DNA of 7,988 nucleotides. Origin: CAWKZT01 sp963854565. GTDB taxonomy: Bacteria; Actinomycetota; Acidimicrobiia; Acidimicrobiales; JAHEJN01. The stretch lies in the NCBI GenBank assembly GCA_963854565.1, contig CAWKZT010000082.1, forward strand, positions 1 to 7,988, read 5' to 3'. A program made the position numbers and the translations under genes. The stretch's first letter is position 1. The number at the start of each line of letters is the position of its first letter. Shown piece by piece: positions 1 to 4,951 of the stretch. The notes beneath the pieces were generated by a model. The model saw nothing but the letters and a program-made list of their open reading frames with translations. It had not been told where the DNA came from and ran no database searches.

Positions 1-117
1 GTCTTACTCAACGTCATCGACAGACCCGACTGCCGCACCACCTAAACCCATTGGTATGTGCTGGGTGGTGTACCGAAACAAACGCCAGAGTCGACTTGGT
101 AACAAAACGCCTGGTAG

Positions 118-191
118 TGGGCCCGGTGGGGCTCGAACCCACGACCGAAGGATTATGAGTCCTGTGCTCTAACCAACTGAGCTACGGGCCC
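118..191 (-). tRNA. tRNA with CAT anticodon, probably tRNA-Ile2 (lysidine type)
   Basis: Read on the minus strand, this is a complete 74-nt cloverleaf. It has a 7-bp acceptor stem (GGGCCCG/CGGGCCC), a GCTC/GAGC D stem, an anticodon loop CTCATAA, and a GTGGG/CCCAC T stem around TTCGAGC. The discriminator base is A. The anticodon CAT fits elongator tRNA-Met or tRNA-Ile2, whose C34 is changed to lysidine by TilS so that it reads AUA. C4-G69 and C5-G68, known recognition pairs for E. coli TilS, are present, which favours Ile2; this assignment is inference. The outermost anticodon-stem pair (C27/T43) is mismatched. No CCA is encoded, because TAG occupies 115-117. Confidence 0.93.
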
Positions 192-386
192 GATGAGACG
201 ATAGCGCTCATGTCGGTACCTGCGGTGCACATATTGGCGATGAAAGCGATGCACTAGCTCGGGTGCGAAAAAGGGTCTCATGAAACAGGCGGTTGTCTCA
301 ATGACCACAGGCGAGTCGTTCTTCTTTGACCACGGAATGCTTTCAGTGAAGAAGCTTGTTGCCGTTATCGAAGCGTTACGCCTGAG

Positions 387-746
387 TTAGCTAGCTTGGG
401 CTTGTTCTTGAGCTTGAGCGGCTTCGGCCTGGCGGCGGGCAGCGGCTACTGAGCGACGCACGAGACGGCGTGGTGGGAAACCGGCGAGGGCTCGTTGTTC
501 GTCATTTTCTCCGCCCCAAATGCCATGCTCATAGTTACGGCGCCCAGCCTCGCGGCAGGCAACCACGGCGGAGCAATCACTGCAGACCTTAATGGCCTCG
601 GTTTCACGACGCCGCCGTGAGGAAGGCTGTTCGCCGGGAGGGCCAAAAAACAGGTGGGTTTTGTCGCCACATTCGGCGAGCGCGACCCATGATGTGTCGT
701 CGAGACATCCGCTTAGGGGGTATTCCTCGCTGCTCATCCATGACAC
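387..746 (-). CDS. WhiB-family iron-sulfur transcriptional regulator
   Basis: This is a 119-residue WhiB-like protein. These proteins bind a [4Fe-4S] cluster through four cysteines, usually partner with the primary sigma factor, and respond to redox or NO signals. The cysteines are C26, C55, C58 and C64 (C-x28-C-x2-C-x5-C), followed by the family turn GIWGG at 75-79 and a basic stretch (PPRRLVRR) suited to DNA contact. The last 20 residues are rich in Ala and Gln. C14 is an extra cysteine outside the core set. The start is uncertain: GTG at 746 opens the longest frame, while ATG at 737 (residue 4) is equally possible, and neither has a clear Shine-Dalgarno. The upstream region holds several GCCAA repeats and an inverted repeat that may be an operator. 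The gene stands alone. Assignment to a particular WhiB subclass is not attempted. Confidence 0.93.
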   Translation of the reverse strand: MSWMSSEEYPLSGCLDDTSWVALAECGDKTHLFFGPPGEQPSSRRRRETEAIKVCSDCSAVVACREAGRRNYEHGIWGGENDEQRALAGFPPRRLVRRSVAAARRQAEAAQAQEQAQAS

Positions 747-1042
747 GGTAGAGAATGTTTTGGCATCTGCCTAGCCAAAAGATAAGTTTTTTGTCATAAG
801 AAGTGCCAAATTGTTTTCAAGGCCAATGATTGTCTGGTTTTAGGGCCAAAACTGCGTGTCCGGCGGCACCCCAAAAGGCGACTGCGGAACGCGTAATTTG
901 AACAACTTCTAGCTGGTCTTGATGTTGTACTTCGGGCCGATGCCCTCAATGGTGGACAGGGGCGTCATCGAGTACTCCGCGTAGTTAGGGGCGATTCGAT
1001 CACGACACAGACCACATGGTGGGCCCCGTGCACGGTGAGAAT
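747..1042. other. Intergenic region between whiB and the PAP2 gene
   Basis: This stretch of nearly 300 bases holds no convincing full gene. The whiB-proximal part (747-860) is AT-richer. It contains an inverted repeat and four GCCAA direct repeats, and must hold the whiB promoter, although I cannot place clear -35 and -10 boxes. The distal part (909-986, minus strand) reads as a short peptide end with an IEGIGPK motif that may be a coding remnant. No strong hairpin plus T-run terminator is visible for the PAP2 gene, which is transcribed toward this region. Confidence 0.6.
758..780. promoter_or_regulatory. Inverted repeat upstream of whiB, candidate operator
   Basis: TTTTGGC (758-764) and GCCAAAA (774-780) form a perfect 7-bp inverted repeat with a 9-nt spacer. 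It lies 12 to 34 bases upstream of the whiB start. Further half-site-like copies follow at 805-810 (GCCAAA), 822-827 (GCCAAT) and 845-851 (GCCAAAA), all in the same orientation. The position suits a regulator binding site, but its role is inferred from symmetry and location only. Confidence 0.35.
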
Positions 1043-1897
1043 CTACGCGTCGGTAAGCGTGGCGGTATGTGCTTCCCAAACGGCGGCCGAATCAGCACCC
1101 TCGCGTTCGATCTCGAAGCTGGCCAGATTGCCGTGGGTGCGGGTATGGAACCGTTGGGCGCCATAGATACCAAATAAGGCGATAGCCGTGCCGAGGATCC
1201 CATCGACAACCCAGTGGTTGGCGGTGAAGATGACAGCGAAGGCCATGAGTAGGGGCGAGACAACCGCGAAGATTCGCATTGGCAAAAATTTGGTCGACTT
1301 GAATAACACGGTGCAAGCCATAACGTTCCAGCCCACATGAAAGCTGGGCAGCGCCGCATATTTGTTGACGATTGACGGTGGCTGCAGGATCTTGTACGAC
1401 GTTGAGAAGCTGCCGACCGTGTCTTCGAAGCCGCCCATGAAACGTGGGGGAGCGACGGGGTAGGCCATGAAGATTATCAGTCCGATTGCGCCGGAGATTA
1501 TCATGGCGTTGCGGAACAAGATGTAATGCGAGCGGCGGTAGCGAAATAGATAGAACATCGAAAACAAGATCACCGGCCAGTGCAGCCAGATGTAGATCCA
1601 ATTGAAGAGGGTGACTATGTTGTGCTTGTCGAGAATGAGGTTCTGGAGCCAGGATTCGACGTCGATTCCAAGGCCTTGCTCAAACGAAATAAGGTTGGCA
1701 GCGTTGGCGAAAGCGGCGATTTCGGAATCTTTGGTGACCATGCGCACGCCGAAGTACAGCAGCGACATTAGTGCGACGACGATTGCCTGGCTGGCAAACC
1801 CGCTCCACGGGCGATCACGAGCAACGAAAGGGTGGGGCGCGAGAGCGTTACGTATGCTTCGCACTATTTTGGCCTTCCCTTTGTTGTCGGTTGTCAC
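1043..1897 (-). CDS. PAP2-superfamily membrane enzyme, Aur1/inositol-phosphotransferase-like
   Basis: This is a 284-residue polytopic membrane protein with about six hydrophobic segments (roughly 37-53, 96-118, 129-147, 186-200, 209-225 and 230-248). It carries the PAP2_3-type signature: YPVAPPRF near 146-153, LPSFHVGW with the phosphate-binding His at H187, and NHWVVD with the catalytic pair H228/D232. Family members hydrolyse lipid phosphates or transfer head groups by a phospho-His mechanism. Yeast Aur1, which makes inositol phosphorylceramide, belongs to this branch. The exact substrate cannot be read from sequence. The frame extends to a TTG at 1930, but a GGAGG at 1905-1909 lies 7 nt before the GTG at 1897, and a promoter -10 box abuts the TTG, so GTG 1897 is chosen. 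Nearby inositol-phosphatase-like and hydroxylase-like genes make a lipid role plausible. There is no sign of damage. Confidence 0.88.
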   Translation of the reverse strand: MTTDNKGKAKIVRSIRNALAPHPFVARDRPWSGFASQAIVVALMSLLYFGVRMVTKDSEIAAFANAANLISFEQGLGIDVESWLQNLILDKHNIVTLFNWIYIWLHWPVILFSMFYLFRYRRSHYILFRNAMIISGAIGLIIFMAYPVAPPRFMGGFEDTVGSFSTSYKILQPPSIVNKYAALPSFHVGWNVMACTVLFKSTKFLPMRIFAVVSPLLMAFAVIFTANHWVVDGILGTAIALFGIYGAQRFHTRTHGNLASFEIEREGADSAAVWEAHTATLTDA

Positions 1898-1904
1898 CAG
1901 CTCG

Positions 1905-1909
1905 CCTCC
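1905..1909 (-). promoter_or_regulatory. Shine-Dalgarno site deciding the PAP2 start
   Basis: GGAGG on the minus strand is separated by 7 nt from the GTG at 1897-1895, an ideal spacing. It favours this GTG over the upstream in-frame TTG at 1930, which lacks any comparable site. Confidence 0.7.
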
Positions 1910-1930
1910 GAAATCCGAGACTGTCTCCAA

Positions 1931-1959
1931 ACTGTAACACCGGCAACCCGGTCTGTCAG
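1931..1959 (-). promoter_or_regulatory. Promoter for the PAP2 gene
   Basis: On the minus strand, CTGACA (1959-1954, one mismatch from TTGACA) is followed by a 17-bp spacer and TACAGT (1936-1931, fitting the actinobacterial TANNNT form). Transcription would begin near 1924, giving a leader of about 27 nt that includes the GGAGG site. It lies just downstream of the stop of the preceding gene, so the PAP2 gene likely has its own transcript. Confidence 0.5.
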
Positions 1960-1977
1960 CTCAATATTCCGACAGGA

Positions 1978-2541
1978 TTAGGAGTCAGCGAGCCAAACTG
2001 ATGATCTTTGCAACAGGAACTGACTTACCTCGTGGGCAATGGCCAGCACGTCGGAAAGAGGTTCTTCGCCAATGATCATGTGATCTAGGCTCACTTCGAG
2101 GCGGGCCGAAATAGTGAGACTGCGCTGGGGCGCATCGGTGACGTTTAGGAAACCATCGGCCGCTGTGACCTGTAGCGGCACTTGAGTTCCACCAATGCCG
2201 GATAATTCGGTAGCCAGTACCAATAGATCGGGGCTTTGCGGAAGAGGAGGCAAAGCCCAGGTAAGTACCAACGGCAAAGTTAGTTCGGTGCTGGGTTCTT
2301 GTTCCTCGTCGAGCAACATGACGGCGTCTTCGAACGCCAACATGGTGCGAGGGTCCACCTCAAGGGAAATCAGCAAGTCCAGAGGACCGCCGCAGGAGTC
2401 CGCTGGGTGAAGGTCAATCTCCCATGCCTGGCGCATGCTGTAGGTCTCGACAAAATGGCGCTCATCGTGCACATGAAAGCCGTGATCGCCGGAATGATCC
2501 TTCAGATCAGCAATGAATGTTGCGAGGTCCAATACGGCCAT
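1978..2541 (-). CDS. Unrecognised 187-residue soluble protein
   Basis: I do not recognise this family. The product is acidic, with no signal peptide and no membrane segment. The N-terminal part has His/Asp/Glu-rich stretches (DHSGDHGFHVHDERHF near 15-30, then EIDLHPADSCGG near 41-52). The middle carries a short acidic run (LLDEEQEPSTE), and the rest alternates short hydrophobic and polar stretches in a way that suggests beta structure. The His/Asp clustering could bind metal, but no known motif is matched. It starts with ATG at 2541, with only a weak GGCAGG-like sequence upstream. It is divergent from the inositol-phosphatase-family gene across 51 bp, so the two may share regulation. It lies 48 bp before the PAP2 promoter's -10 and could also read through into that gene. 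It is likely real, as it fills the space between clear genes without disruption. Confidence 0.72.
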   Translation of the reverse strand: MAVLDLATFIADLKDHSGDHGFHVHDERHFVETYSMRQAWEIDLHPADSCGGPLDLLISLEVDPRTMLAFEDAVMLLDEEQEPSTELTLPLVLTWALPPLPQSPDLLVLATELSGIGGTQVPLQVTAADGFLNVTDAPQRSLTISARLEVSLDHMIIGEEPLSDVLAIAHEVSQFLLQRSSVWLADS

Positions 2542-2564
2542 TACTCATAGCCTGCCACGCACGT

Positions 2565-2593
2565 GTGACATTGCGGCAATCGGAGCCACAATT
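2565..2593 (+). promoter_or_regulatory. Candidate promoter of the phosphatase gene with an embedded dyad
   Basis: GTGACA (2565-2570) and ACAATT (2588-2593) are separated by 17 bp and resemble -35 and -10 boxes; CACAAT (2587-2592) at 16 bp is an alternative. A perfect dyad, ATTGC-G-GCAAT (2570-2580), lies between them where a repressor could block polymerase. If this is the promoter, transcription starts near 2600 and translation would need the GTG at 2614. The assignment rests on pattern alone. Confidence 0.3.
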
Positions 2594-3348
2594 TGGTGCG
2601 CTACGGTTCGCACGTGCACGCAAACGAAGTACTGCTCGTTTTCCATCAGGTCGTTGACGCCGTGACCACCCGCTTGGCCTTGGTTGATGACCGCGCGCTG
2701 TCCGGGCAACGTGATGGCCAGTATAGCTTTGACCTCATTGCCGACGAGGTGGCGATCCCGCTGCTCGTAGACGCCGGGTTTGGTGTGTTGTCCGAGGAGT
2801 CCGGTTTACATCACGGCGAGCGCGACATCGTTGTCGCCCTCGATCCAGTGGATGGCTCAACCAATTTCGCCCACCAAATCCCGTGGTACGCCTGCAGTCT
2901 CTGCGCTGTCGACAACGACGGCCCTTGGGTCGCCGTCGTGGCCAATCTTGCCGCCGGTGACCGTTTTGTTGCCGTCAGAGGAGAGGGTGCCCAACGCAAT
3001 GGCCGCGATATCCAAGCCTCAGGCGTTTCGTCCATGAGCGATGCTCTGCTGGCCATGAATGGCTGGCCCAGTCACCATTTCGGGTGGCGCCAATACCGCA
3101 GCCTGGGGGCCACCGCTTTGGACCTCTGTGCCGTTGCCGATGGCTCGCTTGACGGCGTATTCGACGCCACACCAGGCGAGTTAGCGCCCTGGGATTATCT
3201 GGGCGGGCTACTCGTTTGCCATGAAGCCGGAGCAATTGTCGTGGATGGAAATGGCGCAAACATGGTGACTTTGGATCACCAATCGCGTCGCCGGGTGATT
3301 GCTGCGGCGACACCGGAGCTTCTTGACCAATTGCTCGCTAACATCTAG
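2593..3348 (+). CDS. Inositol monophosphatase-family phosphatase
   Basis: The product is 251 residues, the usual size for the Mg2+-dependent inositol monophosphatase family (SuhB/IMPase, histidinol-phosphatase HisN and relatives). The diagnostic motifs are all present in order: LSEESG (66-71) with the metal-binding Glu, DPVDGSTNF (84-92) with metal ligands D84 and D87, and WDYLGGLLVCHEAGA (200-214) with D201. Family members cleave phosphate monoesters such as inositol-1-phosphate, histidinol phosphate or sugar phosphates. The substrate here is not determined by the motifs. Start options are TTG 2593 (GGAG at 2582-2585, 7 nt upstream), GTG 2596, or GTG 2614, which gives the family-like beginning MHANEVLLVF and agrees with the candidate promoter. 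The stop lies 8 bases before tRNA-Val, so the tRNA is probably on the same transcript. Confidence 0.92.
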   Translation: MVRYGSHVHANEVLLVFHQVVDAVTTRLALVDDRALSGQRDGQYSFDLIADEVAIPLLVDAGFGVLSEESGLHHGERDIVVALDPVDGSTNFAHQIPWYACSLCAVDNDGPWVAVVANLAAGDRFVAVRGEGAQRNGRDIQASGVSSMSDALLAMNGWPSHHFGWRQYRSLGATALDLCAVADGSLDGVFDATPGELAPWDYLGGLLVCHEAGAIVVDGNGANMVTLDHQSRRRVIAAATPELLDQLLANI

Positions 3349-3356
3349 AGCCGCAA

Positions 3357-3433
3357 GGGCGTTTAGCTCAGTTGGCTAGAGCATCTCGTTTACACCGAGA
3401 GGGTCGGGGGTTCGAGTCCCTCAACGCCCACCA
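3357..3433 (+). tRNA. tRNA-Val (anticodon TAC)
   Basis: This is a complete cloverleaf: acceptor GGGCGTT/AACGCCC, D stem GCTC/GAGC, anticodon stem TCTCG/CGAGA around loop TTTACAC with anticodon TAC at 3391-3393, and T stem GGGGG/CCCTC around TTCGAGT. The discriminator is A3430, and CCA is encoded at 3431-3433, unlike the CAT-anticodon tRNA at 118-191. It begins 8 bases after the phosphatase stop, leaving no room for a separate promoter outside the coding region, and is followed by a hairpin terminator. Confidence 0.97.
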
Positions 3434-3446
3434 TGTAGTCGATAGT

Positions 3447-3478
3447 AGAACCCTGTTCTGAAAAGGACAGGGTTCTTT
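3447..3478 (+). terminator. Rho-independent terminator after tRNA-Val
   Basis: AGAACCCTGT (3447-3456) pairs perfectly with ACAGGGTTCT (3467-3476). The stem can extend by a T-G and a C-G pair, leaving the loop TGAAAA. A short T run (TTT, 3476-3478) follows. It ends the phosphatase/tRNA-Val transcript and insulates the hydroxylase gene downstream. The T tract is short, as is common in actinobacteria. Confidence 0.75.
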
Positions 3479-3579
3479 GACGTTCAAGGTGCTGTGCGAT
3501 TTTGGTGCCCATCTTTCGCGGCGCAACGTCTATGGTTTCGACGAGCGGGCACCCGTACAGTCGGTGTACCGATTGGATC

Positions 3580-3586
3580 GAGAGGG
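3580..3586 (+). promoter_or_regulatory. Shine-Dalgarno site deciding the hydroxylase start
   Basis: GAGAGGG lies 5 nt before the ATG at 3592. It supports this ATG over the in-frame TTG at 3502, whose extra 30 residues do not look like part of the protein family. Confidence 0.55.
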
Positions 3587-3591
3587 ACTGC

Positions 3592-4617
3592 ATGACGAAA
3601 GAGTCAGAACAAACTCGCAGCTTGGCGGTTGATGACGGTGATTTCGGTCACCGAGACGATCATGGGCAATGGGTACCTTTTGCGTTGCGCCAATACCCGC
3701 CGGTGTTTGTGTGGCCGCCTCAGCCCATCAGATTGGGTCGGTGGTTCGTTCGGAGCTATGTGCTGTCGTGGCATCTCTTTTACGCGTTGATTGCCATAGC
3801 TTTCTGGCGATACCTGTCACCGTCAGCGAACACGGCAAGCTCCTTTGGGGTCACGTGGATCGCATGGCTACTGATCCGCAACATCGGAATCGTCGTTCTC
3901 TTCTACGGCGTCTGGCACCTGCGGCTCTTTATCCGCAGAACCCAGGGTGTCTCTTTCAAGTTCAATAACCGGTGGCCCAAGACGGAAAGTTCGGTCTTCA
4001 AGTTCGGAAATCAAACGCGCGACAACATGTTCTGGACCCTGGCCAGTGGCGTCCCCATCTGGACAGCATTCGAGTGCTTGATGCTGTGGGCCCACGCCAA
4101 CGGCATGGTCACGCCACTCACATTTGGTGAGCGACCGGTGCTCTTCGTTCTCTTACTGCTGGCCGTGCCGGCGTTCCGCGATCTGCACTTCTACGCCGTC
4201 CACCGCCTCCTGCACATTCCGGTGCTGTATGGGCCGTTCCACCGCCTGCATCACAACAACACCAACCCGGGGCCGTGGTCAGGGCTGGCGATGCATCCAG
4301 TCGAGCACCTCTTGTACTTCACTGGGGTGCTTATCCACTTCATCATCGCGGCCCACCCGGTCCACATTATCTACCAGCTAGTGCACGCTGGGCTATCGCC
4401 TGCCCCCGGTCACACCGGCTTCTCTGAAGTCGTCATCAGCGATCGGGGCAAGCCAATCACCATCAACACCTACGGCTTCAACCACTACCTCCACCACAAA
4501 TACTTTGAGTGCAACTACGCCGACGGCCCATTCCCCTTCGATAAGTGGTTTGGCACCTATCACGACGGGACACCGGAAAGCTACAAGGCGATGCGGGCCC
4601 GGCTAAAGGCACGCTGA
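3592..4617 (+). CDS. Sterol desaturase / fatty-acid hydroxylase superfamily membrane enzyme
   Basis: This 341-residue membrane protein belongs to the diiron hydroxylase/desaturase superfamily (sterol desaturase, fatty-acid 2-hydroxylase and carotenoid hydroxylase relatives). The histidine clusters that hold the two irons are intact: H199-x4-H204-x3-H208, H217-R-L-H220-H221, a middle H235/H239 pair, and H298-Y-L-H301-H302. Hydrophobic segments lie near 55-75, 87-107, 150-165, 182-196 and 241-262. The soluble N-terminus of about 45 residues has no signal peptide. Members use O2 and an electron donor to hydroxylate or desaturate lipids, sterols or isoprenoids; the substrate is not evident. The ATG start at 3592 has a GAGAGGG site 5 nt upstream. 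The gene follows a terminator, so it needs its own promoter; a TACAGT at 3556-3561 could be the -10, though its -35 is poor. It ends one base from the convergent small gene's stop. Confidence 0.9.
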   Translation: MTKESEQTRSLAVDDGDFGHRDDHGQWVPFALRQYPPVFVWPPQPIRLGRWFVRSYVLSWHLFYALIAIAFWRYLSPSANTASSFGVTWIAWLLIRNIGIVVLFYGVWHLRLFIRRTQGVSFKFNNRWPKTESSVFKFGNQTRDNMFWTLASGVPIWTAFECLMLWAHANGMVTPLTFGERPVLFVLLLLAVPAFRDLHFYAVHRLLHIPVLYGPFHRLHHNNTNPGPWSGLAMHPVEHLLYFTGVLIHFIIAAHPVHIIYQLVHAGLSPAPGHTGFSEVVISDRGKPITINTYGFNHYLHHKYFECNYADGPFPFDKWFGTYHDGTPESYKAMRARLKAR

Positions 4618-4618
4618 C

Positions 4619-4951
4619 TCAGCTGCAACCGCTGGTGGAGCCGCAATCGCCACAGACGTAGCAGGAGCCGGATCGGTTCATGCGCACTCCGCAGGTCATA
4701 CAGAACGGCGCATTGGATACCACTGCTTTGGGGGTGACGGCGATAGTCGGGCGATCAGCGGCAGCCGGCTCCTCAGGAGCTTCGTCCGCGCCGAGTTTCA
4801 GCTGAGCAACGAGTTGCGAAGGTGACGGAACCGACGGCGGATCGGACACCAAAATTACAATAGCGTAATTCCTAGTGAGCCACGCAGAGGTTCGGCATTT
4901 AACCCATGCCGTGACATTGAAAATGTCTACCCTGTAGTCGGTCCGGGTCAT
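4619..4951 (-). CDS. Small Cys-rich protein matching the C-terminal tail of B12-dependent ribonucleotide reductase (NrdJ)
   Basis: This is a 110-residue product whose last 30 residues match the conserved zinc-ribbon-like end of class II ribonucleotide reductase: C84-x2-C87, C97-x2-C100-x2-C103, and the closing CGSTSGCS with C109. In full-length NrdJ (about 900 or more residues) this end carries the redox-active cysteines that re-reduce the active-site disulfide. Before it lies a Pro/Ala/Glu-rich linker (37-80). No reductase catalytic domain is present; the gene just upstream is a glycosyltransferase. The ATG at 4951 overlaps that gene's stop by ATGA, suggesting coupled translation, but residues 1-34 look unlike NrdJ and two DNA dyads lie beneath them, so a GTG start at 4849 is a real alternative. 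It could be an nrdJ remnant left by rearrangement, or a stand-alone tail. Certain of the similarity, unsure of function. Confidence 0.7.
   Translation of the reverse strand: MTRTDYRVDIFNVTAWVKCRTSAWLTRNYAIVILVSDPPSVPSPSQLVAQLKLGADEAPEEPAAADRPTIAVTPKAVVSNAPFCMTCGVRMNRSGSCYVCGDCGSTSGCS
4893..4927. promoter_or_regulatory. Two abutting inverted repeats at the glycosyltransferase/NrdJ-tail junction
   Basis: CGGCAT (4893-4898) and ATGCCG (4906-4911) form a 6-bp dyad with a 7-nt spacer. GACATT-GAA-AATGTC (4913-4927) forms a second 6-bp dyad with a 3-nt spacer. Only one base separates them. Neither is followed by a T run on the minus strand, so a terminator is unlikely. Tandem dyads 44 to 78 bases upstream of the GTG at 4849 suit an operator, which is inference. 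Confidence 0.35.

Noticed and set aside
36..70. Inverted repeat CACCACC (36-42) / GGTGGTG (64-70) downstream of the CAT-anticodon tRNA
   Set aside because: The loop is 21 nt and no T run follows on the minus strand, so a terminator call is not supported.
192..386. Space between the CAT-anticodon tRNA and whiB
   Set aside because: No gene, clear promoter or hairpin terminator is visible in these 195 bases.
1092..1601. A 169-residue minus-strand frame inside the PAP2 gene
   Set aside because: It is an out-of-frame shadow rich in His, Arg and Leu; the overlapping frame carries the full PAP2 motifs.
3502..3591. Extra 30-residue N-terminus for the hydroxylase, starting with TTG at 3502
   Set aside because: The ATG at 3592 has a GAGAGGG site at good spacing, and the extra residues look like translated leader DNA.
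3390..3593. Minus-strand frame ending in GVEGLEPPTLSV, antisense to tRNA-Val
   Set aside because: This ending is a familiar artefact of translating the antisense of a tRNA gene. The frame also crosses the terminator and has no family match.
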